Positions 18,648-29,320 are shown, numbered from the stretch's first letter. The stretch: 64,000 nucleotides of DNA from Planctomycetota bacterium (GCA_029550525.1 JAKPHF010000027.1:47839-111838), one strand, 5' to 3'. Numbers and translations are program-made. Notes: generated from the letters alone by a model not told the origin.

Positions 18648-19673
18648 TCAGTGGATTCCCTGGTCGGCCAGCCAGCGCTCGCAGTCGATGGCGGCGCGGC
18701 AACCCATGCCGGCGGCGGTGATGGCTTGGCGATAGATGGTGTCGGCGCAGTCGCCGGCGGCGAACACGCCCTCGACACTGGTGAAGCTGCGCCCGGGATC
18801 CCGAAGCTTGACGTACCCTTTTTCGTCCAGCTCCAACTGGCCCTTCAAGAACGACGTCGCAGGCGTGTGACCGATGGCCAGGAACAGGCCGCTGACCGGC
18901 AGATCCCGTTCTTCGCCGGTCACGGTATCCTTCAGGCGCAGGCCGGAGATCCGCTCGTCGCCCAGCACGTCAACGACTACCGAGTTCCACACCATCTCGA
19001 TCTTCGGGTTGGACAAAGCGCGTTGCTGCATGATCCGGCTGGCTCGCAACTGGTCGCGGCGATGGATCATGTACACCTTGCTGGCGAACTTGGTCAGATA
19101 CGTCGCCTCTTCGACGGCCGAGTCGCCTCCGCCCACAACCGCCAGTTCCTTGTTGCGGAAGATCGGCAGGGCTCCGTCGCATACCGCGCACGCACTGACG
19201 CCACCACCGGTCTGGGCCAGACGCATCTCGTTGGGCAGTCCCAGCCAGTTGGCCGTCGCCCCCGTGGCCACGATGAGCGAATGGGTCTCGAAGACCTTGC
19301 CGTCCTCGCCGACGACTTTGAACGGCCGCTGCGACAGGTCCACCGACTTGCAGTCCTGGTACTTGTAGGAGTGTCCGTCGTCGGGGTTGGACACGTCGGG
19401 GTTGAGGCCCTCGTCGGTCACGATGCGGGTGCCGAATCGCACCGCCTGCCGCTCGAAATACGACATCATCTTCGGTCCGCTGATGCCTTCCGGAAAGCCG
19501 GGGAAATTCTCGACCTCGGTGGTGAGCATCAGTTGCCCGCCGGGCAGGATGATGGACGGCGTTTGCTTGGGGCGGCCGGCGAAAACCAGCGGCTGAAGAT
19601 TCGCTCGGGCGGCGTAAATGGCGGCTGTCCAACCTGCGGGACCGGAACCGATGATGATCACTTTTTCGGGCAT
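18648..19673 (-). CDS. trxB: Thioredoxin reductase
   Basis: 341 residues from ATG 19673; GAGAGG lies seven bases upstream. FAD/NADPH-dependent reduction of thioredoxin. FAD motif [17 protein letters not shown], redox pair CAVC in [16 protein letters not shown] motif [14 protein letters not shown], and C-terminal [21 protein letters not shown]. Normal family length. It may feed the peroxiredoxin at 25925, though the two genes are not linked in an operon. Confidence 0.95.
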   Translation of the reverse strand: MPEKVIIIGSGPAGWTAAIYAARANLQPLVFAGRPKQTPSIILPGGQLMLTTEVENFPGFPEGISGPKMMSYFERQAVRFGTRIVTDEGLNPDVSNPDDGHSYKYQDCKSVDLSQRPFKVVGEDGKVFETHSLIVATGATANWLGLPNEMRLAQTGGGVSACAVCDGALPIFRNKELAVVGGGDSAVEEATYLTKFASKVYMIHRRDQLRASRIMQQRALSNPKIEMVWNSVVVDVLGDERISGLRLKDTVTGEERDLPVSGLFLAIGHTPATSFLKGQLELDEKGYVKLRDPGRSFTSVEGVFAAGDCADTIYRQAITAAGMGCRAAIDCERWLADQGIH

Positions 19674-19726
19674 GTGGCGACCTCTCAACTTCAACTCAGG
19701 GTGTATCTGCTTGCGAATTCAGCCGG

Positions 19727-19755
19727 ATTGTAGGACGCACCGTCCCTAAGGTCCA
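19727..19755 (-). promoter_or_regulatory. Candidate trxB promoter
   Basis: On the minus strand TGGACC, 17-bp spacer, TACAAT; start codon about 54 bp downstream of the -10. Confidence 0.4.
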
Positions 19756-19780
19756 GACGGTCCGGCACAACCCTTCGCGC

Positions 19781-19808
19781 GCGGCGGGGGGAAAGCCCCG
19801 CCGCTCGC
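19781..19808. repeat. GGCGGGG...CCCCGCC hairpin repeat after the rhomboid gene
   Basis: CGGCGGGG-loop-CCCCGCCG followed by CTCGC, the family also seen at 29321, 53964 and 56228. It begins nine bases after the rhomboid stop. Confidence 0.6.
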
Positions 19809-19816
19809 TCCTGTGC

Positions 19817-21751
19817 TCACCAACCGAACTCGAGTGGGGCTTTGCGGCCAGGGTCCGGCTTGCCGATCAGCGCCCAGGCGTGCTTGCCGAGCAGAGCGGA
19901 TACGGCATCGCCGCCGCGACAATTCACCAGCCGCGTAAAGAGGAGTATCAGCGCGATCCCGACTCCGGCGAGGAAGCCGCCGAGGTGAGCCCAATGGGCG
20001 ACTCCGTCTTCCACGCCGAGGGTGGTATAGATCACGTCGAACGCGATGTAGAACAGCACGACCCAGAACCCGCGGACCGCGAACAGCTTGAACGACAAGT
20101 GGAAGCCCGTGAGGATGCCCAGCCGCATCCAGGCTGCCATGTGCACGTTGTAGACCGGCATGAGCACCAGGTACATGCCCGCCAACCCCATGATGGCTCC
20201 GGAAGCGCCGAGCATGGCCTGCGGCAGGGACTGCTGCTCGCTGATCATGTGCACGGCCGCGGCCGCGGCGCCCAGCACGGGATAGAGCACGAGCATGGGC
20301 AGATTGCCGACCAGGGCGTTGATTCGCGAACCGATCACCAGGAGGAAGAGCAGGTTGCCGGCGAGGTGAAAAATGTCCCCATGCAGAAACGCATGCGTGA
20401 TCAACTGCCAAGGCGAGTAACGTCCGTAGCATTGCTTCTCGGGCGGCAACGCGTTGTGAGCGGCCAGGATGAGGTCCGCGTCATCCTCGCTCGGTATCAC
20501 CTCGATTTCCTCATCTTGCTCGGTGTCCGGTTCGCCTTCGTCTGCGTTTTCCCGCCCGGACTTCGAACCGGCCGCGGCGGGTTTGGCTCCCGCGCGGGCT
20601 GACGCTCTCGCCTTCTTCGCTCGTTCCGCCCTCAGCTCTTCCAGCTTCTGGTGGAACGCGTCGCCGTCGCCGTAGTCGGTATACCGGTAGCGAAGCAGGA
20701 GCATCGTGGGGTCCGGCTGGGCTCCGCCGGTCCACAGCATGTAGTTCTTCACTTCGCTCATGCTGGAAGAACTGCTCCATCGGTACGACCAGAACCAGAA
20801 GCTCGTGAGCACGGTCAGGATGGCAATGCTGCGAGCAAAGTAGGGTTTGCGGACGCCGAAGGCCTCGGACGCCACCGGATAAACGCCCGCCCAGACGACC
20901 CAACTCAACCATTGCACGGCTTGTTCCGCTCGCACGTAGATCGTGTCGAGGTCAGCGTCGTGCGACGTTAAAATGGCCCGGCCGGTCTTCAGGTCAATGC
21001 CGCATGCCACGCAAATCTTGGCGTTGGGAGCCAGCGACTTTTGGCATGAAGGGCATACGGGGCCGCCGGTCTGGGCGGTTGTCGCCTGCGATGCCGACTC
21101 AGTCGGCGAAGTCGCTTCGGGCGTAGCCAGCTCGAGCACCTCGCCGTCACTCAGCCGGTAGAGGTTGTCATCGTCCAGGCCTTCTCCCAGGAGCGATGGC
21201 CCGACGTTTTCGTCCAGCGGATCCGCGGGACTCACCGACGGCGCGGCCATCGAAGCGACGGCGTGCGGGGCCTGCGCGGACGCATCGACGAGTGATCTCG
21301 ACGCTGCCGGCGCCGCTTCGGGCTGCCAATAGCTCAGTTCATAGTCCCCAATCCGCATCCGGTCGCCGTCCTGGAGGTTGGCTCCTTCGATCCGTCGTCC
21401 GTTGAGGTAAAGCCCGCTGGTGCTCTTGCAGTCCTCGACGTGCCAGCCGTTGGATGAGCGAACCAACCGGCAATGATTCCGCGAAACGGTTCGTCCGGTG
21501 AGTATGAGGTGCCGGTCACCACTTCGGCCGATCTCGATCGGCCCCGGGCCCCCTAGCAGGATGATCTCGCCCACACGCTCCGGTCCGGCGACGATCTCGA
21601 GCATGCCCTCGAACCTATCTGCTCCCGAGCGGTAGGACGGGGCGATGAGCCGAAGGGGCGAACGGCAATGCGGACAATGACCGGTCTTGCCGACGCGCGA
21701 TTCGGGCACCTTCAGACGTTTGCCACATTTGCATGGCAAGCCGGCGAGCAT
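19817..21751 (-). CDS. FHA-rhomboid fusion protein with zinc ribbons
   Basis: 644 residues. N-terminal Zn site (C7, C9, C26, C29); FHA domain about 55-145 with IEIGRSGDRHLILTGRTVSRNHC and SGLYLNGRR, the residues that bind phosphothreonine peptides; acidic/Pro linker; second zinc ribbon CPSCQKSLAPNAKICVACG (233-250); membrane segment about 280-325; charged Lys/Glu linker; and a C-terminal rhomboid domain about 440-610. The intramembrane protease motifs are complete: HLAGN (H462, N466), Ser517 in GASGAIMG, and catalytic His589 in AHLGG. Known: rhomboids cleave membrane substrates. Inference: FHA recruits a phosphorylated partner, coupling Ser/Thr kinase signalling to proteolysis. Stands alone, divergent from the GxGYxYP gene. 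Confidence 0.92.
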   Translation of the reverse strand: MLAGLPCKCGKRLKVPESRVGKTGHCPHCRSPLRLIAPSYRSGADRFEGMLEIVAGPERVGEIILLGGPGPIEIGRSGDRHLILTGRTVSRNHCRLVRSSNGWHVEDCKSTSGLYLNGRRIEGANLQDGDRMRIGDYELSYWQPEAAPAASRSLVDASAQAPHAVASMAAPSVSPADPLDENVGPSLLGEGLDDDNLYRLSDGEVLELATPEATSPTESASQATTAQTGGPVCPSCQKSLAPNAKICVACGIDLKTGRAILTSHDADLDTIYVRAEQAVQWLSWVVWAGVYPVASEAFGVRKPYFARSIAILTVLTSFWFWSYRWSSSSSMSEVKNYMLWTGGAQPDPTMLLLRYRYTDYGDGDAFHQKLEELRAERAKKARASARAGAKPAAAGSKSGRENADEGEPDTEQDEEIEVIPSEDDADLILAAHNALPPEKQCYGRYSPWQLITHAFLHGDIFHLAGNLLFLLVIGSRINALVGNLPMLVLYPVLGAAAAAVHMISEQQSLPQAMLGASGAIMGLAGMYLVLMPVYNVHMAAWMRLGILTGFHLSFKLFAVRGFWVVLFYIAFDVIYTTLGVEDGVAHWAHLGGFLAGVGIALILLFTRLVNCRGGDAVSALLGKHAWALIGKPDPGRKAPLEFGW

Positions 21752-21941
21752 GGCAGAGCCCTCGAAAACGGGACGAAACGGACAGATCGAATTGACGATT
21801 CTTCTGGCAGGTGGCTACGGCAATCAGCATACGGGGAATCAGGGGGGCTTTTCAAGCGGATCGGAGGTGGCAATTCCGCGGAAGTGCCGGTAACCTACGG
21901 GCCGGCATTCTGCGGAAGCTGCACTGCGGTGGAGGATCATC

Positions 21942-23834
21942 ATGCGACGTCTTTTCATTCTCCTGTCCCTCCTTTTCGTTCCGGCTGCGTGGGCCGCCCC
22001 CGCGGCTATCGACATCTACGACCTGACTGACGCGTTGAAATTTGACGCCAAGAACACCGAACAGACGGCCCGGGTGTGGGACTACGTGCATGTGGTCTCG
22101 ACGCTCCAGGGCATCGTCAACCGCGATGAGCCGCGGTTGTACGTCCGGTTCGTCGAGACGGCCGGACGCAACGTCGACGATTACTGGCTCGACCGGCTGA
22201 GCGAGCCCGGGCAGTGGCTCGCGGGCCGCCGGCGCGAGAAGATCGCCACCGTCGAGGCGCTGGTTCGCAAGTACCGCCAGCACATCAAGGGCGTCGTCCT
22301 GTACGATCCGAAGGTGGCGGCCACCAGCAATCTGGCCTCGACTATCGCCGGCGTCGAGGACCTGCTGGCGATCCGCTACGACCCGGCTCCCGACAGCATG
22401 TACACCCGACTGGTGGTCAAGGGGCCGCGGTTGCCCGTCGTCCGCCGGTTGTTGAATGAAGATTACTCGTCGATGTTCACGGGGCAGGGACAGATTCCCG
22501 GCACCGATCTCCCGTCCACGGGCAGCGCCAAGTGCGACGCCTATCTCTGGCTCAAGACTCACTACATCGACACCGGCAAGGTGGATGCCGGCTACGGGGC
22601 GTACTATCTCGACGCGTACTGGATTGACAAGGGCGTCAAGACCTTTTCCGCCCCGAACCAGCATACGCTCACCAACCACGACTTCTTCGTCGCCCACAAG
22701 GCGTGGTTCTTCGACCTCCACGTATGGGCCGACGAAGCGCCGATCGATGATCCGGGCCAAAAGCTCGGCACGGACCTCGAGACGCTCAAGGCGTTGCTGC
22801 TCAGCGCCTGGCAGCAGGTGGGCAAGGAGCGCATGATCCACATCGGTGGCTTCACGCCGTGGGCGTACAAGTACACCGAACATCGCGGCGCGGGGGGAAA
22901 ACACCATCCCGTGCATACCGAGTGGGAGTACGCCAAGATCGTCAGCTCGTACAACGGGTTCATGGACGCGGACGCCATCGGCTTTGCCGCCATGGCCAAC
23001 GCGTCGTTCTATATGCACTTTCCGTTGAAGGACCGTTATCCCCAGCCTTGGGTTACGCGTGAGGACCTCCGGAAGCGAGGCTATCTCACGCCCGACGGCA
23101 AGGTCGATTTCAAGGATCGCGAGTTCATCATCTTCTACGTCGGCGACTGGGATGCGGCGGCCTGGGTCTACCAGTACATGCCCGTGGTGTGGGACCACAA
23201 GGATCGGGGCAAAATCCCGCTCATGTGGTGCGTGAGTCCGGTGCTCGAGCGACGAGCCCCGCATGTGCTCGACTACCTGCGGCGAACGGCCAGCCCCAAC
23301 GATTATTTCGCCGCGGCCGACAACGGAGCCGGGTATCTCAACCCTGGCATGCTTCAGGAGCCGCGTGAATCGGGCCTGCCCAGCGGTCTGGACATCTGGG
23401 CCCGTCACTGCAAGCCGCTCTATGACAAGTGGGGCATCACCATCACCGGCTTCGTCATCGACGGCTTCGCCCCGGGACTGAACCAGGCCGGCCTCGATTG
23501 CTACGCGAGTTTCAGTCCGAACGGCATCGTGCCGCAGAAGATTCCACCGTCGCTCCTGCACGGCGACATGCCCGTGCTTCGGGCGGACCGTGACCTGGGC
23601 GACTCGCCCGAGAAAGCGGCTCAGATCATCGTCGAGCGCGTGAAAGCTCGTCAGCTGCCGTTCACGTGGTTCCGCGCCATCATCAAGACGCCGGAGTGGT
23701 ATGTGCGGGCCTACGAGGCGGCCCGGGCACAAAACCCCAAGATCGAGCTGCTCGACGCCCCCACGTTCTTCGAACTCTATCGCATCTACCTCCAGACGAA
23801 TCCGGAAGCTGCCGCGGGCAAGGCGCCGTTGTGA
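21942..23834 (+). CDS. Secreted GxGYxYP family protein (putative glycoside hydrolase)
   Basis: 630 residues; GGAGG six bases before ATG. Signal peptide MRRLFILLSLLFVPAAWA. The N-terminal part (about 20-300) corresponds to the GxGYxYP N-terminal domain and the remainder to the C-terminal catalytic-type domain. The signature appears as DNGAGYLNPGML. Pfam describes the family as putative glycoside hydrolases found mostly in Bacteroidetes and Planctomycetes; activity has not been shown as far as I know. No dockerin tail. A heptad tract begins within five bases of the stop. Next to no functional partner. Confidence 0.85.
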   Translation: MRRLFILLSLLFVPAAWAAPAAIDIYDLTDALKFDAKNTEQTARVWDYVHVVSTLQGIVNRDEPRLYVRFVETAGRNVDDYWLDRLSEPGQWLAGRRREKIATVEALVRKYRQHIKGVVLYDPKVAATSNLASTIAGVEDLLAIRYDPAPDSMYTRLVVKGPRLPVVRRLLNEDYSSMFTGQGQIPGTDLPSTGSAKCDAYLWLKTHYIDTGKVDAGYGAYYLDAYWIDKGVKTFSAPNQHTLTNHDFFVAHKAWFFDLHVWADEAPIDDPGQKLGTDLETLKALLLSAWQQVGKERMIHIGGFTPWAYKYTEHRGAGGKHHPVHTEWEYAKIVSSYNGFMDADAIGFAAMANASFYMHFPLKDRYPQPWVTREDLRKRGYLTPDGKVDFKDREFIIFYVGDWDAAAWVYQYMPVVWDHKDRGKIPLMWCVSPVLERRAPHVLDYLRRTASPNDYFAAADNGAGYLNPGMLQEPRESGLPSGLDIWARHCKPLYDKWGITITGFVIDGFAPGLNQAGLDCYASFSPNGIVPQKIPPSLLHGDMPVLRADRDLGDSPEKAAQIIVERVKARQLPFTWFRAIIKTPEWYVRAYEAARAQNPKIELLDAPTFFELYRIYLQTNPEAAAGKAPL

Positions 23835-23838
23835 AAAA

Positions 23839-23872
23839 AGCTATGAGCTCTGAGCGGTGAGCTATGAGTCGG
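23839..23872. repeat. Heptad tract (TGAGCYN type)
   Basis: TGAGCTC, TGAGCGG, TGAGCTA, TGAG starting right after the GxGYxYP gene. Confidence 0.75.
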
Positions 23873-23937
23873 AGATGGGGGAACGTTGTCCGCCACGTTC
23901 GCGTTCAACGCTGAACGAGGTTGGAACATTGAGGTGT

Positions 23938-24030
23938 CGCCCTGAAAGGGCGCGAAGTCATTAGCCGTGGGCTTGAGCCCACGGACCGCCGGCTATGTAT
24001 CCCCGCCCCTGCGGGGCGGTAAACCTGATC
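23938..24030. repeat. REP-like cluster of three hairpins
   Basis: CGCCC-TGAAA-GGGCG, CCGTGGGC-TTGA-GCCCACGG (perfect 8 bp) and CCCCGC-CCCT-GCGGGG in tandem, between convergent genes and bracketed by heptad tracts. Confidence 0.65.
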
Positions 24031-24096
24031 CGACAACACGCATCCGCGTTCCCATGGGGTGAAACGAGCCCGCACTCCAACCGCGCGCCGATCACG

Positions 24097-24132
24097 ATGG
24101 CTCATAGCGTATAGCTCACAGCTCATAGCTCT
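24097..24132. repeat. Heptad tract overlapping the GH3-family stop codon
   Basis: TAGCGTA, TAGCTCA, CAGCTCA, TAGCTC; in the gene's sense AAAGAGCTATGA carries the last codons and the TGA. It is the inverted partner of the tract at 23839. Confidence 0.7.
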
Positions 24133-25817
24133 TTTGTGTCAATGCTCAGCGCATCGTCCGGGTGACAGTACAGGTACTTGTGCTTGTACTGCTCGTTCGA
24201 GCGGCGGTAGAGCGAGGCCTGGTGGCGGTCGAGCCGGTCCAGCGTGCCCGGCGTCAGGAGTTTCAAATCCACCGGCCCGAGCCGTTGCGTTCGACGCTTG
24301 GACGCGTACTCCACGTTCACTTGGCACAACTGCGCCTCGAGAGCTTCGGCCAGTTTACGCGGCGAATCGCAGGCGTCCGCAGGAGGCGATTCGACATGCA
24401 GCAGATAGCAGGGGGGCTGGCCCCACTTGGGCACCAGCACGAAATTGGGCACGTGCAGGCCGGTGTCGCGGCCGGCCCGCTGCATGGCCAGGATCACCTG
24501 GTTCTCCGTCAGCTTCTCGCCCGCCATCGAACAGATGTGGGCGCCCTTGTTGAGGAACTCGATGAGCGGAGCCTGCCCGACGAAGCCCGTGCAACGCACC
24601 AGGTCGCCCAGGTCGTAGCGGCACAACCCCGATGACGTCGTGAGCAGCACGAAATACTCGCGGCCCGGCTCGAGCTCGTGGCCCAGGTACGTCGGCGGAT
24701 CGGTTCGATCGCGGCACTCGACGGGAATGAACTCGAAGAAGTGGCCCACCACGTTCAGGATGCCCGCGGGCGTGCCGTCCTCGACGGGGATGCTCACGCG
24801 GCCCTCGCTGGCCAGCAGGCCGATGTCGCGCACGGGCGTGTCCCCGAAGTACTCCGGGAACTCCCGCAAGTACAGGCCCATGGTGCCGCCCGTCCAGTTG
24901 GCCAGGAAGCCCAGCTTCCAGTAGTGCTTGGGCAGCAGGCGGCCGTGCTCGTGCAGGATCGCCTCCAGCCGCCGGGCCGCCGCCGGATCGGCCGCGAGTC
25001 GGCAGCGCAACTGCTCCCGCACGCTCGGGGGCACGGCGGCCTCCACGCGCAGCGTCCCGTCGTGAATGTCGCGGATGATCGATTCGGCATGCTCAGCGCC
25101 GGTGCGGGCGAGCTTCAACTGGGTGGCCGGGCTGGCCGCGATCATGAACGCCACGTCCCGCGGCATGGCCAGCCGCATGATGGTGTAGTACTTCGCGTCG
25201 GCGTCGTCGATCTCGGCCAAACAACGCGGGCTGATGTAGTACTTGCGCACCAGCCGCTTCTGCGTGGCCGCCATCAGCCCGGTGATTGCTCCGCACGGGA
25301 TGCCGCAGGGCGAGCGGCTCTCGTCCATACGGCTGGAGATCTGCAGAATGCCGCGCAAGAACGCCTGGGGGTGATCCAGCAGGGCCTTGATCCCGAACGC
25401 GTTCCATCCCGCGCGATACTCGGCGAGGAAAGCGTCGGTGACCGGGATGTACTTGGGCTGGTCGCTCGTCCCGCTGGTCAGGGCGAACATGCGCACGTGT
25501 TGCTGGCGGCCGAACATCGCGCCGATCTCGCCGTTCTTGACCCGCTCGATGTAGGGCCGATGGTCCTCGTAGGTCATGATTGGCACGCGTCGGCGGAACT
25601 CGGCCGCGCTTGAGACGCGATTCAAGCCGAGGGCGCGGCCGAAATCAGTGTCGGCGTTGCGGCGGATGGTCCGCAGCAACAGGGACTCCTGCAACTCGGC
25701 GGCTCGCGCGGTCGCAGCCACAAAACGCTCGTACACCCGCCGGGCGTGCCCGCGGGCCAGGATGAACATGAGACGGTCGCCAAGCGTCGGTCGTGATAAC
25801 ATCTTGGTCGAAATCAT
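24123..25817 (-). CDS. GH3 auxin-responsive-promoter family acyl-adenylating enzyme
   Basis: 564 residues from ATG 25817 (a TTG at 25832 and an ATG at 25802 are also in frame; none has a clear ribosome site). The GH3 fold is shown by the AMP-binding segment FALTSGTSDQPKYIPVT, the SSRMDESR region, NWTGGTMGLYLREFPEYFG, YFVLLTTSSGLCRYDLGD, and ITE-like AGEKLTENQVILAM. Plant GH3 enzymes adenylate acyl substrates and conjugate them to amino acids. The bacterial members are widespread but uncharacterised in general, so the substrate here is unknown. Monocistronic: the peroxiredoxin terminator lies just upstream. Confidence 0.88.
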   Translation of the reverse strand: MISTKMLSRPTLGDRLMFILARGHARRVYERFVAATARAAELQESLLLRTIRRNADTDFGRALGLNRVSSAAEFRRRVPIMTYEDHRPYIERVKNGEIGAMFGRQQHVRMFALTSGTSDQPKYIPVTDAFLAEYRAGWNAFGIKALLDHPQAFLRGILQISSRMDESRSPCGIPCGAITGLMAATQKRLVRKYYISPRCLAEIDDADAKYYTIMRLAMPRDVAFMIAASPATQLKLARTGAEHAESIIRDIHDGTLRVEAAVPPSVREQLRCRLAADPAAARRLEAILHEHGRLLPKHYWKLGFLANWTGGTMGLYLREFPEYFGDTPVRDIGLLASEGRVSIPVEDGTPAGILNVVGHFFEFIPVECRDRTDPPTYLGHELEPGREYFVLLTTSSGLCRYDLGDLVRCTGFVGQAPLIEFLNKGAHICSMAGEKLTENQVILAMQRAGRDTGLHVPNFVLVPKWGQPPCYLLHVESPPADACDSPRKLAEALEAQLCQVNVEYASKRRTQRLGPVDLKLLTPGTLDRLDRHQASLYRRSNEQYKHKYLYCHPDDALSIDTKEL

Positions 25818-25828
25818 ACCAAAACGGC

Positions 25829-25870
25829 GCAAAACAACGACCGGGTCGGGAGGATCCCGCCCGGTCGTTG
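25829..25870 (-). terminator. Intrinsic terminator of the peroxiredoxin gene
   Basis: CAACGACCGGG (25835-25845) pairs perfectly with 25860-25870, extended inward by CGGGA/TCCCG, and on the minus strand runs into TTGTTTTG. It is 55 bases after the stop at 25925. Confidence 0.8.
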
Positions 25871-25924
25871 ACCGACGATTTCGCCTGGACTTTTATCCGT
25901 CAGCCGTGGCTGCGGTGTACCCGG

Positions 25925-26563
25925 TCACTTCACCTGGCTGAAGTACTCCTGGGAGCCGGTGGGGTCGGCCTTCATGGTCTTGTCACCGGGCTTCCAGTTG
26001 GCCGGACAGACCTCGCCATGCTTGGCGACGTACTGGTAGGCCTGGATGAGCCGGAGCGTCTCGTCCACACTGCGCCCCACGCTCAGGTTGTTGACGGTGT
26101 ACGTCTGGAGGATACCTTTATCGTCGATGATGAAGATGCCGCGGGCGGCCACGCCGTTCTCCAGCAGCACGTTGTAGTTGAACGCCGCCTCCTTCAGCAC
26201 GTCCGCCAGCAGCGGGTACTTGATCTCGCCCAGGCCGCCCTTGTTGCGCGGCGTGTTCTTCCACGCCAGGTGCGAGTACTGACTGTCGACCGAAACGCCC
26301 ACGACCTTGGCCCCGAGCTTCTCGAACTCGTCGATGCGGTCGGAGAAGGCGATGATCTCGGTGGGGCACACGAACGTGAAGTCCAGCGGATAGAAGAACA
26401 GCACGACGTACTTGCCGGTGAACTTGTCCTTGCCGACCGTCAGCGTGCCCTTCTCGTAGGAAAGATCCACGAACTCGTTGCCTACGACCGCGGTGCCGCT
26501 GAACGGCGGGGCGGGCTGGCCAACCTGCAGGACGGGAACGTCATCATGTGTGTGCTCAACCAT
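25925..26563 (-). CDS. Typical 2-Cys peroxiredoxin (AhpC/Prx type)
   Basis: 212 residues from ATG 26563, with AAGGAG seven bases upstream. Reduces hydrogen peroxide and organic peroxides with a thiol partner. Peroxidatic C66 in [13 protein letters not shown], Arg in [20 protein letters not shown] context, and resolving C186 in GEVCPANW give a complete 2-Cys enzyme. Extra N-terminal residues (about 10 before the VGQPAP segment) are short. trxB lies 6 kb away on the same strand and could regenerate its thioredoxin. Own terminator; monocistronic. Confidence 0.95.
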   Translation of the reverse strand: MVEHTHDDVPVLQVGQPAPPFSGTAVVGNEFVDLSYEKGTLTVGKDKFTGKYVVLFFYPLDFTFVCPTEIIAFSDRIDEFEKLGAKVVGVSVDSQYSHLAWKNTPRNKGGLGEIKYPLLADVLKEAAFNYNVLLENGVAARGIFIIDDKGILQTYTVNNLSVGRSVDETLRLIQAYQYVAKHGEVCPANWKPGDKTMKADPTGSQEYFSQVK

Positions 26564-26822
26564 CGGTGTCTCCTTGGTGGTAATGCCGGCCGGTTCGCCA
26601 CCGGCCGTCGATGCTTGGGTGTTTGTGTGCGGGCATCCGTGAGGCGACCGACCGATTCCGCGGGCCGGTCCCGGGCCGCTTCCAATCCAATCGGCGAAAT
26701 TGTAGTCACCCCCCTGAGCGGCGGCCAGCGGCCTGCGCTCGCATCCGGCGCAGTGGCCGATACGCGTACATGTGCCTCTGGGCCAGGACCTCTCGGGCAT
26801 CGTTAGTGCCCTGACTGCCGGT

Positions 26823-29039
26823 TCAGTATGACAGCGCGTACAAGAGCACGTTCCCCGCAACCTTCAATGCGTCCTCGTGCTCGATGCCCCGGCAAGCGAA
26901 GCACTTGTGCCCGTCCATGCCGCAATCGAGGCTGTAGGGGCTGTAGACGATCACCAGCCGCCCGTCCAGCGTCACGCCTTCGAGGCGAACATCCGACAAC
27001 TCCGGCTGTTCCACCAGGAGGGACGGTCGGTAGCGGATGACCGCCAGCGGGACGCCCGGCCGGCCGGCGAGAATGGGATGATCGGCGGAGATCCGCTCCA
27101 GCGGTTGATCCGGAAAGAGTTGATGGACCAGCGTCCGAAACGAAGTGTCGAATGCTTGACGACCGCAGCAGGCGTTGGCCAGCAGAAACCCGCCGCGTTG
27201 GAGATGGCGGCGAAGGGCCTCCACCTCCTCGGGCTTTAGTTGGAACGAGTAGTGGCCGGTCATGTAGAGGATCGGATGCTGGGCGAGCTTGGGATCGGTG
27301 GCAGCCAGCGGCTCGAACGTGGGTACCACGTCCACCGCCAACTGCGCGTTGAGGTACTTGGCCAGGTTGGGCACCGCTTTGGGGTTGGGCCGCCAGTCGC
27401 CGCTGTGCATGAGCTGGGCGATGTGGACGGCTCCACGGGCGGGAACGGCGTCCGCCGGTTGGCCGTCGGTCCGGGCCAGCCGCACGGCGTCGAGCTTGTC
27501 GGGCAGCGGCTCCATGCCCGTCGCATAGGCGGCGATGTTGGTTCCCAGCCGAAAGGCTTCATCACTCAGGCTTGGCACGTTGCCCAGATCCCACAGGCAG
27601 GCGATGTCTTTGCTGCTGAAGATGACACCCGTTCGGCAACCGGTGTCGATTCCATACAACTCCAGCTTGCTGTTCTGCAGGTCGTGCACCGAGTGGAAGA
27701 CCGGATGGTCGGGAGGCAGGCGGATGACCGGGCTGTCGGGAAACGCCTGCTTGGCAAAATGCTCGAAGCTCTCGCGGGCGGAGTCGAGACGGCACGTGGC
27801 GCTGATCAGGATCGTTCCGCCCTGTTGGATGAACTGGCGGAACTGTTCGATCCGGTCGGGCTGAAACCGGGGAAAGTCCTGGCCGTTGAAGTAAAGGATG
27901 GGCGCGGTCAGCCACTCCTCGAGCGGGGCTGCCAATGGCACGGCCTCCCAACTCATGGGCTCACCGAGCTTGTCGCCCATGAACGCCAGCAGGTGCGTGA
28001 GGTCGTTGCGGGTCAGATTCCAGGTGTTGGGATCCGCGGAGTACTGGAGCTTATTGAACAGGACGGGCTTGTGGCCCTTGGCCAGGAACAGCAGGCCGAA
28101 CGCCGTGTCCACCACCTCGTGGATCTCGCGCCAGCTCCCCCCGCGCTGCAGTTCGACCAGTCTGGTCGCCCCCTCCCGGTACCAGTCATGCTCGCCGTAA
28201 TGCTGCAGGCCCGAGAGGATGCCCACCCGTTCCACGCCGTACATGTAGTAGTAGTAATAGGTGTTGAGGCCGGGATTGCTATGGGCGCTGAAGTGCGTGG
28301 CCAGCCATTTCAGGCCGCGGGCGATGGGGCGGTACTCGACGTGAGGCGTGCAACAGACGATGGAGCCGTCGGAGGCCTTGCCGCGGTTGCGGTTCATGGC
28401 CAGGGCATTGCCGCAGATGTACAGGCTGGCGATGCCGGCCGTGGTCATGCTGCCCGTGCTCTTGCTGCCGGGCTTGTAGCCCCAGCCGCCGTCGCTGTTC
28501 TGCGAATTCAACCACGACAACCGGGCCCGGATCCACACATTGCTGTTGACGCGGGCGCCGGCCTTGGCCGCTTCATGCAGCCCGAGCAGGGCGAACTGCG
28601 AGTTGGAAAAATCCGTGCTGCCACCGTCGATGGTGTAGCCCCACATGCCATTGGGCTGCTGGGCTCGCGCCAGCCAGTCGGCGATGTGCTGGAGCTGGTT
28701 CCGGTATCGCTCCGGGTCGGCCATGGCCAGGACCTGGGCTCGCAGCGAAACCACGTAGGTGTGTTGCAGGGGCGTGCTGCGGACGGCGTCGAGGGCCCGG
28801 ACCATCCGCGGATCGTCGGCCGGCACGCCGGCGCTCAGCAGGGCCAGCGTCGCCAGAGCCGTCGTGCCGCCGGTGAATGAGAGTTCCGGCCAGGTGCCGT
28901 TGGGTCGCTGGGCGGCCAGCAGCCGGGCCTTCGCTCGCTCGATCGCCGCCCGAACCTGCTGGCCCGTGATCTCCTGAGCCGCCGCAGGCTGCAGGATCGA
29001 CAACGACACAATGGCCAGGCCAACGATCCGCTTCATCAT
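26823..29039 (-). CDS. Exported DUF4159 protein with terpene-cyclase-like repeats
   Basis: 738 residues from ATG 29039 (AAAGG six bases upstream). Signal peptide [22 protein letters not shown]. Residues about 25-330 are alpha/alpha-barrel repeats of the prenyltransferase/squalene-cyclase type with [20 protein letters not shown] and [10 protein letters not shown]. The rest is two DUF4159 domains: [28 protein letters not shown] and a second copy, [31 protein letters not shown]4159 proteins in planctomycetes are exported and of unknown role. No cyclase DDxD motif is obvious, so enzymatic cyclisation is not claimed. Monocistronic. Confidence 0.85.
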   Translation of the reverse strand: MMKRIVGLAIVSLSILQPAAAQEITGQQVRAAIERAKARLLAAQRPNGTWPELSFTGGTTALATLALLSAGVPADDPRMVRALDAVRSTPLQHTYVVSLRAQVLAMADPERYRNQLQHIADWLARAQQPNGMWGYTIDGGSTDFSNSQFALLGLHEAAKAGARVNSNVWIRARLSWLNSQNSDGGWGYKPGSKSTGSMTTAGIASLYICGNALAMNRNRGKASDGSIVCCTPHVEYRPIARGLKWLATHFSAHSNPGLNTYYYYYMYGVERVGILSGLQHYGEHDWYREGATRLVELQRGGSWREIHEVVDTAFGLLFLAKGHKPVLFNKLQYSADPNTWNLTRNDLTHLLAFMGDKLGEPMSWEAVPLAAPLEEWLTAPILYFNGQDFPRFQPDRIEQFRQFIQQGGTILISATCRLDSARESFEHFAKQAFPDSPVIRLPPDHPVFHSVHDLQNSKLELYGIDTGCRTGVIFSSKDIACLWDLGNVPSLSDEAFRLGTNIAAYATGMEPLPDKLDAVRLARTDGQPADAVPARGAVHIAQLMHSGDWRPNPKAVPNLAKYLNAQLAVDVVPTFEPLAATDPKLAQHPILYMTGHYSFQLKPEEVEALRRHLQRGGFLLANACCGRQAFDTSFRTLVHQLFPDQPLERISADHPILAGRPGVPLAVIRYRPSLLVEQPELSDVRLEGVTLDGRLVIVYSPYSLDCGMDGHKCFACRGIEHEDALKVAGNVLLYALSY

Positions 29040-29170
29040 GTGCGACCTTTCACGGAACCGGCACCAGCGGCGGTCATGATCGAACGCTCGTGTTATTCTA
29101 CCGCGGATGCTCCCCGGGAGGAGTCCCGCCCCCCGATGTGCGCAGCCGCCCGCAACCGGCATCCGTTTTC

Positions 29171-29211
29171 GGCTGGGGGCCTGGGGACTGGGGGCTGGGG
29201 CCTGGGGAGTG
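29171..29211. repeat. Heptad tract (TGGGGNC type)
   Basis: CTGGGGG, CCTGGGGA-phase units TGGGGAC, TGGGGGC, TGGGGCC, TGGGGAG at 7-bp spacing, very like the CCCCAGT heptamers of cyanobacterial STRR repeats. Confidence 0.75.
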
Positions 29212-29320
29212 CAGACTTGGTTCTCCTCGGAGAAGAGGGATCGGAAGAAGAAAACGGATGCTTAGCTTGGGTGACGCTTTTGGGACATCGTGGGTGGTAG
29301 GGAGCATGCTGAATGTGAAA

